Positions 26,107 through 34,481 of a DNA stretch of 64,000 bases are shown here, in pieces. The stretch spans positions 62,001-126,000 of the forward strand of contig NZ_CADIJX010000010.1 in the NCBI RefSeq assembly GCF_902859625.1, in the 5' to 3' direction. The translations under genes were made by a program, and so were the position numbers. How positions within the stretch are numbered: position 1 is the stretch's first letter; the number at the start of each line of letters is the position of its first letter. The notes under the pieces were generated by a model that was given only the letters and a program-made list of their open reading frames with translations, was not told the origin of the DNA and made no database searches. The stretch is from Achromobacter pestifer (lineage in GTDB: Bacteria > Pseudomonadota > Gammaproteobacteria > Burkholderiales > Burkholderiaceae_B).

Positions 26107-26154
26107 GGTCTGGCCCCTGCGGCGGATAGCCTCAGGGCCTTTGAGGAATGCTGC

Positions 26155-27405
26155 TTACTTCTTGCCGTAGACCGGCAGGCGCGACGTCAGTTCGTTGACG
26201 CGAGCGCGCACGGCGGCGATGTTGGCTTCGTCACGCGGATTGTCCAACACGTCGGCGATCAGGTTGGCGGTCAGCTCGGCGTCGGCTTCCGTGAAACCGC
26301 GCGTGGTCATGGCCGGCGTGCCCAGGCGGATGCCGCTGGTCACGAAAGGCTTTTCCGGATCATTCGGGATGGCGTTCTTGTTGACCGTGATGTGGGCTTG
26401 GCCCAGCACGGCTTCCGCTTCCTTGCCCGTGATGCCCTTGGAACGCAGGTCCACCAGCATGACGTGGCTTTCAGTGCGGCCGGAAACAATGCGCAGACCG
26501 CGCTTGACCAGCGTGTCCGCCAGCACCTTGGCGTTCTTGACCACTTGTTGCGCGTAGTCCTTGAACTGCGGTTCCAGTGCTTCCTTGAACGCCACGGCCT
26601 TGCCGGCGATGACGTGCATCAGCGGACCACCCTGGATGCCGGGGAAGATCGCCGAGTTGATGATCTTCTCATGTTCGGCCTTCATCATGATCACGCCACC
26701 GCGCGGGCCGCGCAGCGACTTGTGCGTCGTCGACGTGACGAAGTCGGCGTGCGGGACCGGATTGGGGTAGGCGCCGCCGGCGACGAGGCCTGCGTAGTGG
26801 GCGATGTCGACCATGAACAGCGCGCCGTTTTCACGGGCGATGCGAGCCATGCGCTCGAAGTCGATGTGCAGGGCGTAGGCCGAAGCGCCTGCGACGATCA
26901 GCTTGGGCTTGTGTTCGCGGGCCAGCTGTTCAACTTGGTCGTAGTTCAGGACTTCGTTTTGATCCAGGCCGTACGAGATGAAGTTGTACAGCTTGCCCGA
27001 TGCGTTGACCGACGCGCCGTGCGTCAGGTGGCCGCCTTCGGCCAGGCTCATGCCCAGCACGGTGTCGCCCGGCTTCAGCACGGCCATGTACACGCCCTGG
27101 TTGGCCTGCGAACCCGAATTGGGCTGCACGTTGGCGGCTTCAGCACCGAAGATTTCCTTCAGGCGGTCGATGGCCAGTTGCTCAACCACGTCGACGTATT
27201 CGCAACCACCGTAGTAACGCTTGCCCGGATAGCCTTCGGCATATTTGTTCGTGAGCTGCGTGCCCTGCGCTTCCATGACGGCGGGGCTGGCGTAGTTCTC
27301 CGAAGCGATCAGCTCAATGTGCTGCTCTTGGCGAACGTCTTCCTTCTGGATGGCGGCCCAAACGTCCGGGTCAGCCTTGGACAAGGTGAGGTTGCGGTCA
27401 AACAT
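26155..27405 (-). CDS. glyA: Serine hydroxymethyltransferase
   Basis: A PLP enzyme that interconverts serine and glycine with tetrahydrofolate, the main source of one-carbon units. The 416 residues match the family. The PLP lysine is in VTSTTHKSLRGPRGG; other marks are LIASENYASPAVMEAQG, YAEGYPGKRYYGGCEYVD and VDIAHYAGLVAGG. The ATG at 27405 begins MFDRNLTLSKADPDVW. Upstream, between this gene and the divergent LysE gene, there is an eight-base inverted repeat (27453-27485) that may be an operator. No glycine riboswitch is seen. Confidence 0.98.
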   Translation of the reverse strand: MFDRNLTLSKADPDVWAAIQKEDVRQEQHIELIASENYASPAVMEAQGTQLTNKYAEGYPGKRYYGGCEYVDVVEQLAIDRLKEIFGAEAANVQPNSGSQANQGVYMAVLKPGDTVLGMSLAEGGHLTHGASVNASGKLYNFISYGLDQNEVLNYDQVEQLAREHKPKLIVAGASAYALHIDFERMARIARENGALFMVDIAHYAGLVAGGAYPNPVPHADFVTSTTHKSLRGPRGGVIMMKAEHEKIINSAIFPGIQGGPLMHVIAGKAVAFKEALEPQFKDYAQQVVKNAKVLADTLVKRGLRIVSGRTESHVMLVDLRSKGITGKEAEAVLGQAHITVNKNAIPNDPEKPFVTSGIRLGTPAMTTRGFTEADAELTANLIADVLDNPRDEANIAAVRARVNELTSRLPVYGKK

Positions 27406-27452
27406 GACGGGGGATTCCTGAGGCGGTATGAGAAGAGAAAGCGGTGTCGGGT

Positions 27453-27485
27453 GGGTAAACCCGAAGAATGCTGAATAGTTTACCC
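27453..27485 (-). promoter_or_regulatory. Inverted repeat upstream of glyA
   Basis: GGGTAAAC-N17-GTTTACCC, with perfect arms, lies 48-80 bases before the glyA start. It could be an operator or a leader hairpin. It does not match the PurR consensus. Confidence 0.4.
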
Positions 27486-27609
27486 CGTCGGGCGGCTTCA
27501 ATTGCCGCCAAAATGCGCCGAAGCTGGGCAAAATACCGACGACGGGCACGAAAACCACGCTAACGCGCCGTGCACGGAAACCGCTCTCAACCCGACTTGA
27601 GAAACTTTC

Positions 27610-28245
27610 ATGCAAAGTGCCACTCTCATAACCTACTCGCTAGTAGCTGCCACCAGCGTTGTCATTCCCGGCCCCGCCACCATGCTCGCCATCCGCAATG
27701 GCGCAGCCGGCGGCGTCCGCGCCGTACTGCCGTCCACGCTGGGCAACATGACGGGCCTGTTCCTGCTTTCGGCAGCCGCCATGCTGGGCCTGGGCATGGT
27801 CCTGCAATCATCGGCGATGCTGTTCATGGTGTTGAAAGTGGCGGGCGCCGCCTATCTGATCTACATGGGCTTGCGCCATCTGCTGGGACGCGCCCACATC
27901 GCGCCACCCGAAACAGCGTCCACCGGCGTTACGCGGCGAGGCGGTCAGTTGTACCTGGAAGCCACCTTTGTGGCCGCCATGAACCCCAAGCCCATCCTGT
28001 TCTTCACCGCGCTGTTCCCGCAATTCCTGAACGCGCACGAGTCGCTGCTGCCGCAGTTCTTCGCGCTGACCGGCATCTTCATGGCCATGTCGATGGTGTC
28101 TCTGCTGACCTACGGCACCCTGGCCCACCGCGCCCGCCGCCTGCTGCGCCAACCGCGCATCGTGGTCTGGCTGAATCGCCTGGTCGGCTCGATCTTCGTC
28201 GCGTTCGGATTGGCGCTACTGCGCCTGAAACGCTCGACCACCTGA
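27610..28245 (+). CDS. LysE/RhtB-family amino acid exporter
   Basis: A 211-residue inner-membrane protein with about six hydrophobic segments. The family N-terminus is clear (YSLVAATSVVIPGPATMLAI, with the conserved PGP), as are the segments KVAGAAYLIYMGLRHLL and FVAAMNPKPILFFTALFPQF. LysE/RhtB proteins export amino acids or their analogues. The substrate is not predictable. It is divergent from glyA and ends at a bidirectional terminator shared with the YbhB-like gene. Confidence 0.94.
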   Translation: MQSATLITYSLVAATSVVIPGPATMLAIRNGAAGGVRAVLPSTLGNMTGLFLLSAAAMLGLGMVLQSSAMLFMVLKVAGAAYLIYMGLRHLLGRAHIAPPETASTGVTRRGGQLYLEATFVAAMNPKPILFFTALFPQFLNAHESLLPQFFALTGIFMAMSMVSLLTYGTLAHRARRLLRQPRIVVWLNRLVGSIFVAFGLALLRLKRSTT

Positions 28246-28269
28246 TGGACGGCAAACCGGGAAAGTAAG

Positions 28270-28294
28270 AAAAGGCCGCAATCGCGGCCTTTTT
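28270..28294. terminator. Bidirectional terminator
   Basis: AAAAGGCCGC and GCGGCCTTTT around a four-base loop, with T runs on both strands, lie between the convergent LysE and YbhB-like genes. Confidence 0.9.
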
Positions 28295-28311
28295 GCATCC
28301 TGGCGGAGGCT

Positions 28312-28965
28312 TCAAGTCTCGGTGGCCCCGATCTGCTTGGGTGCCAGCTTCGGATTCAGGGTGTAGGTGCCCGTTACCGAGGCCTGGGCCAGCACATGCT
28401 TCTGCATGGCGCGCAGCGCGTCCTCGCCGGTGAAGGAACCGTTCAAGTTCAGGCTGTGCACATCCAGCGCGTAGAGCGTGAACACGTAGCGGTGCACGAT
28501 CGAATCGTTCCAGGGCGGGCATGGGCCGTCATAGCCGAAGTAATCGCCGCTCATGTCATGGTCGTTGGCGAACCACGAGGAATACGAGTTGATGCCCTGG
28601 CGTGCATCCATCGGCGCCAAGGGGCCGCCTTTGCCGCGCGGCGTGATGCCGTTGGAAAAGGCGCCTTCATCGATGTCGCGCATGTCGGCCGCCAAATCCA
28701 CCAGCACCCAATGGAAGAAATCCACGCGGGGGAGATCGGCCGGAACTTCGCGGCCTTCCTGGTTGACGTCGTCGGGCCGCGAGGGCACGTCCGGATCGTG
28801 GCAGATCAACGCAAACGACTGAGTTCCCGGCGGCACATCGTCCCACGAAAACTGCGGGTTGTAGTTGTCTGCCAGCGCGACGTGCGATTGCGCATCGATC
28901 TTGCCGAAAGCGTAGCGTTCGGGAATCGACTCGTGATCGGAAAAAGACAAACTCGAAAGTTTCAT
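28312..28965 (-). CDS. YbhB/YbcL family PEBP-like protein
   Basis: A 217-residue member of the Raf-kinase-inhibitor-like (PEBP) family. The ligand-pocket segments are FSWDDVPPGTQSFALICHDP, FFHWVLVDLAADM and YDGPCPPWNDSIVHRYVFTL (the PEBP motif with the conserved GP-P and H-Y). No signal peptide is seen, so it is probably cytoplasmic. The ATG at 28965 is preceded by AAGGAGCACGAC. Bacterial members have no settled role. It lies downstream of the tyrS stop region without obvious linkage. Confidence 0.92.
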   Translation of the reverse strand: MKLSSLSFSDHESIPERYAFGKIDAQSHVALADNYNPQFSWDDVPPGTQSFALICHDPDVPSRPDDVNQEGREVPADLPRVDFFHWVLVDLAADMRDIDEGAFSNGITPRGKGGPLAPMDARQGINSYSSWFANDHDMSGDYFGYDGPCPPWNDSIVHRYVFTLYALDVHSLNLNGSFTGEDALRAMQKHVLAQASVTGTYTLNPKLAPKQIGATET

Positions 28966-29036
28966 GTCGTGCTCCTTGAAGTGCCGCAAAGACATCCCGC
29001 CCCTGCCTGTACCCTCAGCGTATCAAAACTTCGCAA

Positions 29037-30266
29037 TTATGGGTTCAAGTTAACACGCGCAAACTTGCGCTTGCCCACCTGAACGACGTAAGTCCCCGCG
29101 GGCAATTGCAACGATTTATCTTCAACCCGATCGCCGTTCACGCGCACGCCACCCTGCTCCACATTGCGCTGCGCTTCCGAACCCGAGGCGACCAGGCCCG
29201 CTTCGCGCAGCAACTTCAGAATGCCCACCGGCGCACCACCGATGTTCACCTCGGGCATGTCTTCCGGAATGGCGCCATCGCGGAAGCGTGCCTCGAAGGA
29301 GGCCAGCGCGTCCTCGGCCGCGCGGGCGGAGTGGAAGCGCGTGATGATTTCCTGAGCCAGCATGACTTTCGCATCCCGCGGGTTGCGGCCGCCATCGATC
29401 TCTTGCTTGAGGGCGGCGATGTCTTCCAGCGAACGGAACGACAGCAATTCAAAGTAACGCCACATCAGCGTGTCGGAAATCGACATCAGCTTGCCGAACA
29501 TCGAATCAGGCGACTCCGAAATACCGATGTAGTTGCCCTTGGACTTGGACATTTTCTCTACGCCGTCCGTGCCCACCAGCAGCGGCATCGTCAAGATGCA
29601 CTGGGGCTCCTGGCCATATTCCTTTTGCAGCTCGCGCCCGACCAGCAGGTTGAACTTCTGATCGGTGCCCCCCAGCTCCAGATCGGACTTCAGCGCCACC
29701 GAGTCATAGCCCTGCATCAGCGGATACAGGAATTCGTGCACCGAAATCGGGATGCCGCCCTTGAAACGCTTGGTGAAGTCCTCGCGCTCCATCATGCGGG
29801 CCACCGTGTAACGCGACGCCAGCTGAATCATGCCGCGCGCGCCCAGCGGATCGCACCACTCGGAGTTGTAACGGATCTCGGTGCGAGCCGGATCCAGCAC
29901 CAGGCTGGCCTGCGCATAGTAGGTCTTGGCGTTGGACTCGATCTGCTCGCGGGTCAGCGGCGGACGGGTGCTGTTGCGGCCGCTGGGGTCCCCGATGGTC
30001 GAGGTGAAATCGCCAATCAGAAAGATGACGTTATGGCCCAGATCCTGCAACTGGCGCATCTTGTTCAGGACCACGGTGTGGCCCAGGTGGATGTCTGGCG
30101 CGGTGGGATCGAGCCCCAGCTTGATGCGCAGAGGCACGCCAGTGGCGCGGCTCTTGGCCAGCTTGCGGGCAAACTCGGATTCGACCAACAGCTCATCGCA
30201 GCCGCGTTTGGCTATACGCAGATCGGCTTCAACTTCGGGAGTGATAGGGGCTTCAGAGGGTGACAT
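29037..30266 (-). CDS. tyrS: Tyrosyl-tRNA synthetase
   Basis: It charges tRNA-Tyr. The class I signature HLGH is in DIHLGHTVVLNKM, the KMSKS loop is exact (VEKMSKSKGNYIGI), and a C-terminal S4 RNA-binding domain (RNVEQGGVRVNGDRVEDKSL) ends the 409-residue protein. The ATG at 30266 is used. It is divergent from the M23 peptidase gene; the 255-base gap contains a 25-base inverted repeat. Confidence 0.98.
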   Translation of the reverse strand: MSPSEAPITPEVEADLRIAKRGCDELLVESEFARKLAKSRATGVPLRIKLGLDPTAPDIHLGHTVVLNKMRQLQDLGHNVIFLIGDFTSTIGDPSGRNSTRPPLTREQIESNAKTYYAQASLVLDPARTEIRYNSEWCDPLGARGMIQLASRYTVARMMEREDFTKRFKGGIPISVHEFLYPLMQGYDSVALKSDLELGGTDQKFNLLVGRELQKEYGQEPQCILTMPLLVGTDGVEKMSKSKGNYIGISESPDSMFGKLMSISDTLMWRYFELLSFRSLEDIAALKQEIDGGRNPRDAKVMLAQEIITRFHSARAAEDALASFEARFRDGAIPEDMPEVNIGGAPVGILKLLREAGLVASGSEAQRNVEQGGVRVNGDRVEDKSLQLPAGTYVVQVGKRKFARVNLNP

Positions 30267-30367
30267 GGCAGGGGGACCAACGCGGCTTCAGCCGACAAAA
30301 AGGTGTAAAAAGTGACGAAAACTATCGAAAATTCTAGCCGAATCAGCTAGGATACCGCCCAATCATA

Positions 30368-30392
30368 CGCAACTGTCATATACGCAGTTGCG
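30368..30392. promoter_or_regulatory. Inverted repeat in the tyrS / M23 peptidase gap
   Basis: CGCAACTG-N9-CAGTTGCG, perfect eight-base arms, 130 bases before the peptidase start and 102 before tyrS. It could be an operator for one or both genes or a leader hairpin. Confidence 0.4.
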
Positions 30393-30521
30393 GTTCGGCT
30401 TACCACCTGTTGTTCACAAGATGCGCCCCGCGCCAGCCCCTGCCCCGGATTCCGTGGCGCGCGGGGGCCGTTCGTGTCACGCACCCTGCGAGCTCATGCC
30501 ACCTGAGAGGGTATCTTCACG

Positions 30522-31931
30522 ATGAATCGTGGCCTCCACGAACTGGCGAGTAGCATCAAGCGCAAAGTTGCTGCCCTGTTTGCGCCTGTAGAACCCAAGC
30601 CCCATCGCTCGGGTCTTTTCCGTCGCACTCTTCTCGTCACCGCTATCGGTCTGTTTGCCGGCGCCGCCGCCTTGGGCATGGTGCAGCAACCCGACCGCAC
30701 CGAACTCCCCCCGTCCCGCATCATCCAGAGCGTTCTGCCGCTGACCGCCGAGCAAGTCGAAGTCAGCAGCCCCAGCGCCGCGCCGTACATCAGCGAAACC
30801 CGCATCCGTGCCGGGGATACGCTGGCTGCCGTATTGCAGCGCCTGGAGCTGGACGCCCCCAACCTGCAAACCTTCCTGACGCACGAAGCCAGCGCCCGCA
30901 GCATCTACAAGCTGTATCCGGGCCGCTCCGTGCAAGCCGCGACGGACGACCAGGGCAACCTGATCTGGCTGCGTTACATCCACACCCCCGGCAACGAAGC
31001 CGACGGTCAGGTCGTGACGCGCATGCTGCACGTTGCCCCGTCCGGCGATAGCTACAAGGCCGAGGAAGTCACCGAAAGCACCGATCGCCAAACCCGCGTT
31101 GCCGTGGGCACGATCAAGTCGTCGCTGTTCGGCGCCACGGATTCCGCCGGCATTCCGGATTCGGTCACCATGCAGATGGCCGACATCCTGAGCGCCAAGA
31201 TCGACTTCCTGCGCGATTTGCGCCAGGGCGATCAGTTCCGCGTGGTCTACGAAGTGCGTTCGCACGACGGCCGCTACGCCGGCGCGGGCCGCGTGCTGGC
31301 CCTGGAGTTCATCAACGGCGGCAAGACCTATAGCGCCGTCTGGTTCAGCCCCGACGAAAAGAGCGGTTCGTACTACGACTTCGACGGCACCAGCCTGCGC
31401 GGCGCGTTCCTGCGCACCGCCTTGAAGTTCAGCCGCATCAGCTCGACGTTCGGCATGCGGATGCACCCCATCCACAAGACCTGGACCGGCCACAAGGGCG
31501 TGGACTACGCCGCGCCGTCGGGCACGCCGATCCACTCCACCGCGGATGGCACGGTCGAGTTCTCGGGCTGGCAGAACGGCTACGGCAACGTGGTCATCGT
31601 GAAGCACCACGGCAAGTATTCGACGCTGTATGCTCATCAGAGCCGCATCGCCGAAGGCATCACCAAGGGTTCGAAGATCTCGCAAGGCCAGTTGCTGGGT
31701 TATGTCGGCGCCACTGGCTGGGCCACCGGCCCGCACCTGCACTACGAATTCCGCGTGGATAATCAGCCGATCGACCCGCTGTCGGTGGACCTGCCGGTCG
31801 CCCGTGCCCTGGAACCCGCGGAAGTCCGCGCGTTCAACCAGGCCGTGGCGCCGTACAAGCAGCAGATTCAACTGCTGACCGAGTTCCAGCAGACCCTGCC
31901 TGACGCCCTGACCAACGTGGCCAGCCGCTAG
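30522..31931 (+). CDS. M23 family metallopeptidase (MepM-like murein endopeptidase)
   Basis: A 469-residue envelope protein with an N-terminal membrane anchor (TLLVTAIGLFAGAAALGMV), an OapA/LysM-like middle domain (IRAGDTLAAVLQRLELDAPN) and a C-terminal LytM domain. The zinc site is complete: His324 and Asp328 (HKGVDYAAP), and His405/His407 (GPHLHYEFRV). Such enzymes cut D,D-crosslinks and enable peptidoglycan growth. The domain order matches MepM/YebA. It is followed by a hairpin terminator and then anmK, so two peptidoglycan genes sit in tandem. Confidence 0.95.
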   Translation: MNRGLHELASSIKRKVAALFAPVEPKPHRSGLFRRTLLVTAIGLFAGAAALGMVQQPDRTELPPSRIIQSVLPLTAEQVEVSSPSAAPYISETRIRAGDTLAAVLQRLELDAPNLQTFLTHEASARSIYKLYPGRSVQAATDDQGNLIWLRYIHTPGNEADGQVVTRMLHVAPSGDSYKAEEVTESTDRQTRVAVGTIKSSLFGATDSAGIPDSVTMQMADILSAKIDFLRDLRQGDQFRVVYEVRSHDGRYAGAGRVLALEFINGGKTYSAVWFSPDEKSGSYYDFDGTSLRGAFLRTALKFSRISSTFGMRMHPIHKTWTGHKGVDYAAPSGTPIHSTADGTVEFSGWQNGYGNVVIVKHHGKYSTLYAHQSRIAEGITKGSKISQGQLLGYVGATGWATGPHLHYEFRVDNQPIDPLSVDLPVARALEPAEVRAFNQAVAPYKQQIQLLTEFQQTLPDALTNVASR

Positions 31932-31959
31932 CCGGCCCGCTTGAAAAAAACGTCCCAAG

Positions 31960-32000
31960 AAGGCGGCCCGCGCAGACTCTGCCGGCCGCCTTTCTTCTTT
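31960..32000 (+). terminator. Terminator between the M23 peptidase and anmK
   Basis: A nine-base stem (AAGGCGGCC with GGCCGCCTT), a 15-base loop and a T-rich tail. It ends 12 bases before the anmK GTG, so anmK needs read-through or a promoter in this short space. Confidence 0.7.
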
Positions 32001-32011
32001 TAGAGGCGCCT

Positions 32012-33145
32012 GTGAATTCCTCCACATCCGACCCGCAGGGCAAGCCAGCGCTGTATATCGGCTTGATGTCCGGCACCAGCGTCGACGGCGTTGATGGGGT
32101 GCTCGTCCGCTTGCAAGCTGGCCAGGCGCCGCACGTGCTTGCCAGCGCCAGCCTGCCCATGCCCGAGAACCTGCGCCGCGAACTGCTGGCGTTGAACCTG
32201 TCTGGCGACGATGAGCTGGCGCGCGGCGCGCTGGCCGCGAATGCGCTGGCCCGGCTGTATGCCCAAGCCGTGGCCGCCCTGCTCCAGGACGCCAGCGTCC
32301 CGGCCAGCGACGTGACCGCCATTGGCGCACATGGCCAAACCGTCCGCCATCGGCCGGACAGCGGCTATACCGTGCAGCTCAATGCCCCGGCCCTGCTGGC
32401 GGAACTCAGCGGCATCGATGTCGTGGCGGATTTCCGCAGCCGTGACGTGGCCGCTGGCGGCCAAGGCGCCCCGCTGGTGCCTCCTTTCCATGCCGCGATC
32501 TTCGGTACGTCGCACGGCCGCGCCGTGCTCAACCTGGGCGGCATCGCCAATATCACCTTGCTGGCACCCGACCAACCGGCGCGCGGTTTCGACACGGGGC
32601 CGGCCAACGTCTTCCTGGACGCCTGGTGCCAACGCCATCTGGGACAGCCCTATGATGCCGATGGCCGCTGGGCCGCCACGGGTCAAGTGGTGGCGCCCCT
32701 GCTGGAGCAACTGATCGCCAGTGAACCCTGGTTTGCGTTGCCGCCTCCCAAATCCACCGGGCGTGATCTGTTCAACCTGCAATGGCTAGACGACCGGCTA
32801 GCCTCGTTTGACGGCCCCAAGCTGGCGCCAGAAGACGTGCAGGCGACGCTGCAACGGCTGACTGCCAGAACGGTCGCCAATGCCATCGACGCGGCGGCGC
32901 CAGGCACGCAAGAGGTCTTCGTATGCGGTGGCGGCGCCTACAACGCCGGCCTGACGCGAGAACTGGCGTATTGCCTGCAACGCCCGGTGCAACCAACCGA
33001 CGCGCTGGGCGTACCCGCGCAGCAAGTCGAGGCGTTGGCCTTTGCCTGGCTGGCGCAAGCCTTTGTGGAGCGCACGCCGGCCGGCCTGCCGGCCGTCACG
33101 GGCGCCCGCGGCGCCCGGATCCTAGGCGCGCTGTATCCGGCCTGA
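32012..33145 (+). CDS. anmK: Anhydro-N-acetylmuramic acid kinase
   Basis: It opens and phosphorylates 1,6-anhydro-MurNAc released by lytic transglycosylases, giving MurNAc-6-phosphate for cell-wall recycling. The 377-residue protein has the family N-terminus ALYIGLMSGTSVDGVDGVLV and the segments IGAHGQTVRHRP, FRSRDVAAGGQGAPLVPPFH and LNLGGIANIT. The start is GTG at 32012 with TAGAGGCGCC upstream. mltD at 3.3 kb makes its substrate. Confidence 0.96.
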   Translation: MNSSTSDPQGKPALYIGLMSGTSVDGVDGVLVRLQAGQAPHVLASASLPMPENLRRELLALNLSGDDELARGALAANALARLYAQAVAALLQDASVPASDVTAIGAHGQTVRHRPDSGYTVQLNAPALLAELSGIDVVADFRSRDVAAGGQGAPLVPPFHAAIFGTSHGRAVLNLGGIANITLLAPDQPARGFDTGPANVFLDAWCQRHLGQPYDADGRWAATGQVVAPLLEQLIASEPWFALPPPKSTGRDLFNLQWLDDRLASFDGPKLAPEDVQATLQRLTARTVANAIDAAAPGTQEVFVCGGGAYNAGLTRELAYCLQRPVQPTDALGVPAQQVEALAFAWLAQAFVERTPAGLPAVTGARGARILGALYPA

Positions 33146-33175
33146 CACGGGTGCGGCAATGCGTGTCCCAATGCA

Positions 33176-33205
33176 AAAAGCCCTTCGGCATGCCGAAGGG
33201 CTTTT
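33176..33205. terminator. Bidirectional terminator between anmK and erpA
   Basis: A perfect 30-base palindrome (AAAAGCCCTTCGGCA plus reverse complement) with A/T ends on both sides, between convergent genes. Confidence 0.9.
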
Positions 33206-33230
33206 GTTTCCTGCCTGGGTGCTTGAACGA

Positions 33231-33602
33231 TTACACCGAGAACGAGGAACCGCAGCCGCAGGTGGTGCTGGCGTTGGGATTGCGGATGACGAATTGCGCG
33301 CCTTCCAGGTCTTCCTTGTAGTCGATTTCAGCACCGACCAGGTATTGGAAGCTCATCGGATCAACCAGCAGTTGAACGCCAGCCTTATCCAGCACGGTGT
33401 CGTCTTCGTTCACGACTTCGTCGAACGTGAAGCCGTACTGGAAGCCCGAACAGCCGCCACCCTGGACGAACACGCGCAGCTTCAGCTCGGGGTTGCCTTC
33501 TTCGGCCAACAAGTCCTTCACTTTGGCGGCAGCCGAGTCAGTAAATACCAAGGGCACAGGCGGGGCAGCCTGAAGGTCGACGGTTTCGGTTACTGCATTC
33601 AT
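33231..33602 (-). CDS. erpA: Iron-sulfur cluster insertion protein ErpA
   Basis: A 123-residue A-type carrier that delivers Fe-S clusters to apo-enzymes. The three cluster cysteines are in QGGGCSGFQYGF and TTCGCGSSFSV, the normal C-x(n)-CxC spacing. It has the betaproteobacterial N-terminal extension (MNAVTETVDLQAAPP). It lies downstream of the DUF6776 gene, as in related genomes. Confidence 0.97.
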   Translation of the reverse strand: MNAVTETVDLQAAPPVPLVFTDSAAAKVKDLLAEEGNPELKLRVFVQGGGCSGFQYGFTFDEVVNEDDTVLDKAGVQLLVDPMSFQYLVGAEIDYKEDLEGAQFVIRNPNASTTCGCGSSFSV

Positions 33603-33688
33603 GGTTCACTCCTGGCCGGATCGGCCATATTTCGGTGAGCGGCAACGGCGCTCGCATAGCATCACTATAGCGCAGGGCTTGACTAGAC

Positions 33689-34435
33689 TCAAAGTTCCAG
33701 TTTGATACTGCGGGAAGCGCGGACGGTATCCCCTTCCAATACACTGACGGTGACGCTTTCGGGGACGAATCCCTCGGGCACGGCCAGGATGCCCTGGCTA
33801 CGCTGATATTGGTCGAATTGCAGGGCCAACGACGCGGCCGTGGTGGTCTCGCCCGTCGCCGTCACCGGCCCCGTTTCGGCCTTGACCTGCATGGGCGCCA
33901 GGTCCACGGTCACGGTCTCGCCCTTCAGGATGCCCGTGGCCTGGAACCGCAGCGCACCCGCAAAGGGCGATCCGCCATTGCGCCCGCTGCGCATCAGCAG
34001 CACCTTGTAGCGCAACCCGCCGCCTTCGCGGTCAATCTGTACGCCACGAATATCGACCGACCCTTCCGGCCCGGGCGGCAGCAACTGTTCGTAGAACGCC
34101 AACTGGTCCCGCACCCGGCCGACATCGGCCTGCGCGGCGCGCAGCTGGGTTTCAAGTTCCTCGCGGGCGGCGCGCTCGATGACGAGCTCGCCATCAGCGG
34201 TATCCAACTGGCCTTGCGTGTAGCGCAGCTGCGTGGCTTGCTGGCGCACGGCTTCTTGCTGCGCCTCGGCCTGCGCCGTGCTGATCACGACGACGTCCTG
34301 CGGGCGGGCTTGCCGCTGGGCATAAAAATAGCCCAGCGAACCGCCCAGCAGCACGCCGACCAACAGGCCGGCAAGCAGGCGCAGCAGCCCGCCTGCGGGG
34401 CGGGGCTGCGATGTAGCGGAGGAATCAACTGGCAT
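33689..34435 (-). CDS. DUF6776-type membrane-anchored coiled-coil protein
   Basis: A 248-residue protein with one N-terminal transmembrane helix (LLAGLLVGVLLGGSLGYFYA), a coiled-coil rich in Gln/Glu/Ala (residues about 50-110) and a C-terminal beta-rich domain that should face the periplasm. The ATG at 34435 has GGAGGAATCAACTGGC upstream. The family is common beside erpA and argC in betaproteobacteria, but has no assigned function. Confidence 0.85.
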   Translation of the reverse strand: MPVDSSATSQPRPAGGLLRLLAGLLVGVLLGGSLGYFYAQRQARPQDVVVISTAQAEAQQEAVRQQATQLRYTQGQLDTADGELVIERAAREELETQLRAAQADVGRVRDQLAFYEQLLPPGPEGSVDIRGVQIDREGGGLRYKVLLMRSGRNGGSPFAGALRFQATGILKGETVTVDLAPMQVKAETGPVTATGETTTAASLALQFDQYQRSQGILAVPEGFVPESVTVSVLEGDTVRASRSIKLEL

Positions 34436-34481
34436 GGAATGCAGAAAGGCGGCGGCCGATAGCCGCCAGCCCATCAAGGCA

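Noticed and set aside
27406..27609. Glycine riboswitch before glyA
   Set aside because: The conserved aptamer core sequences are not found. Only a simple inverted repeat is present.
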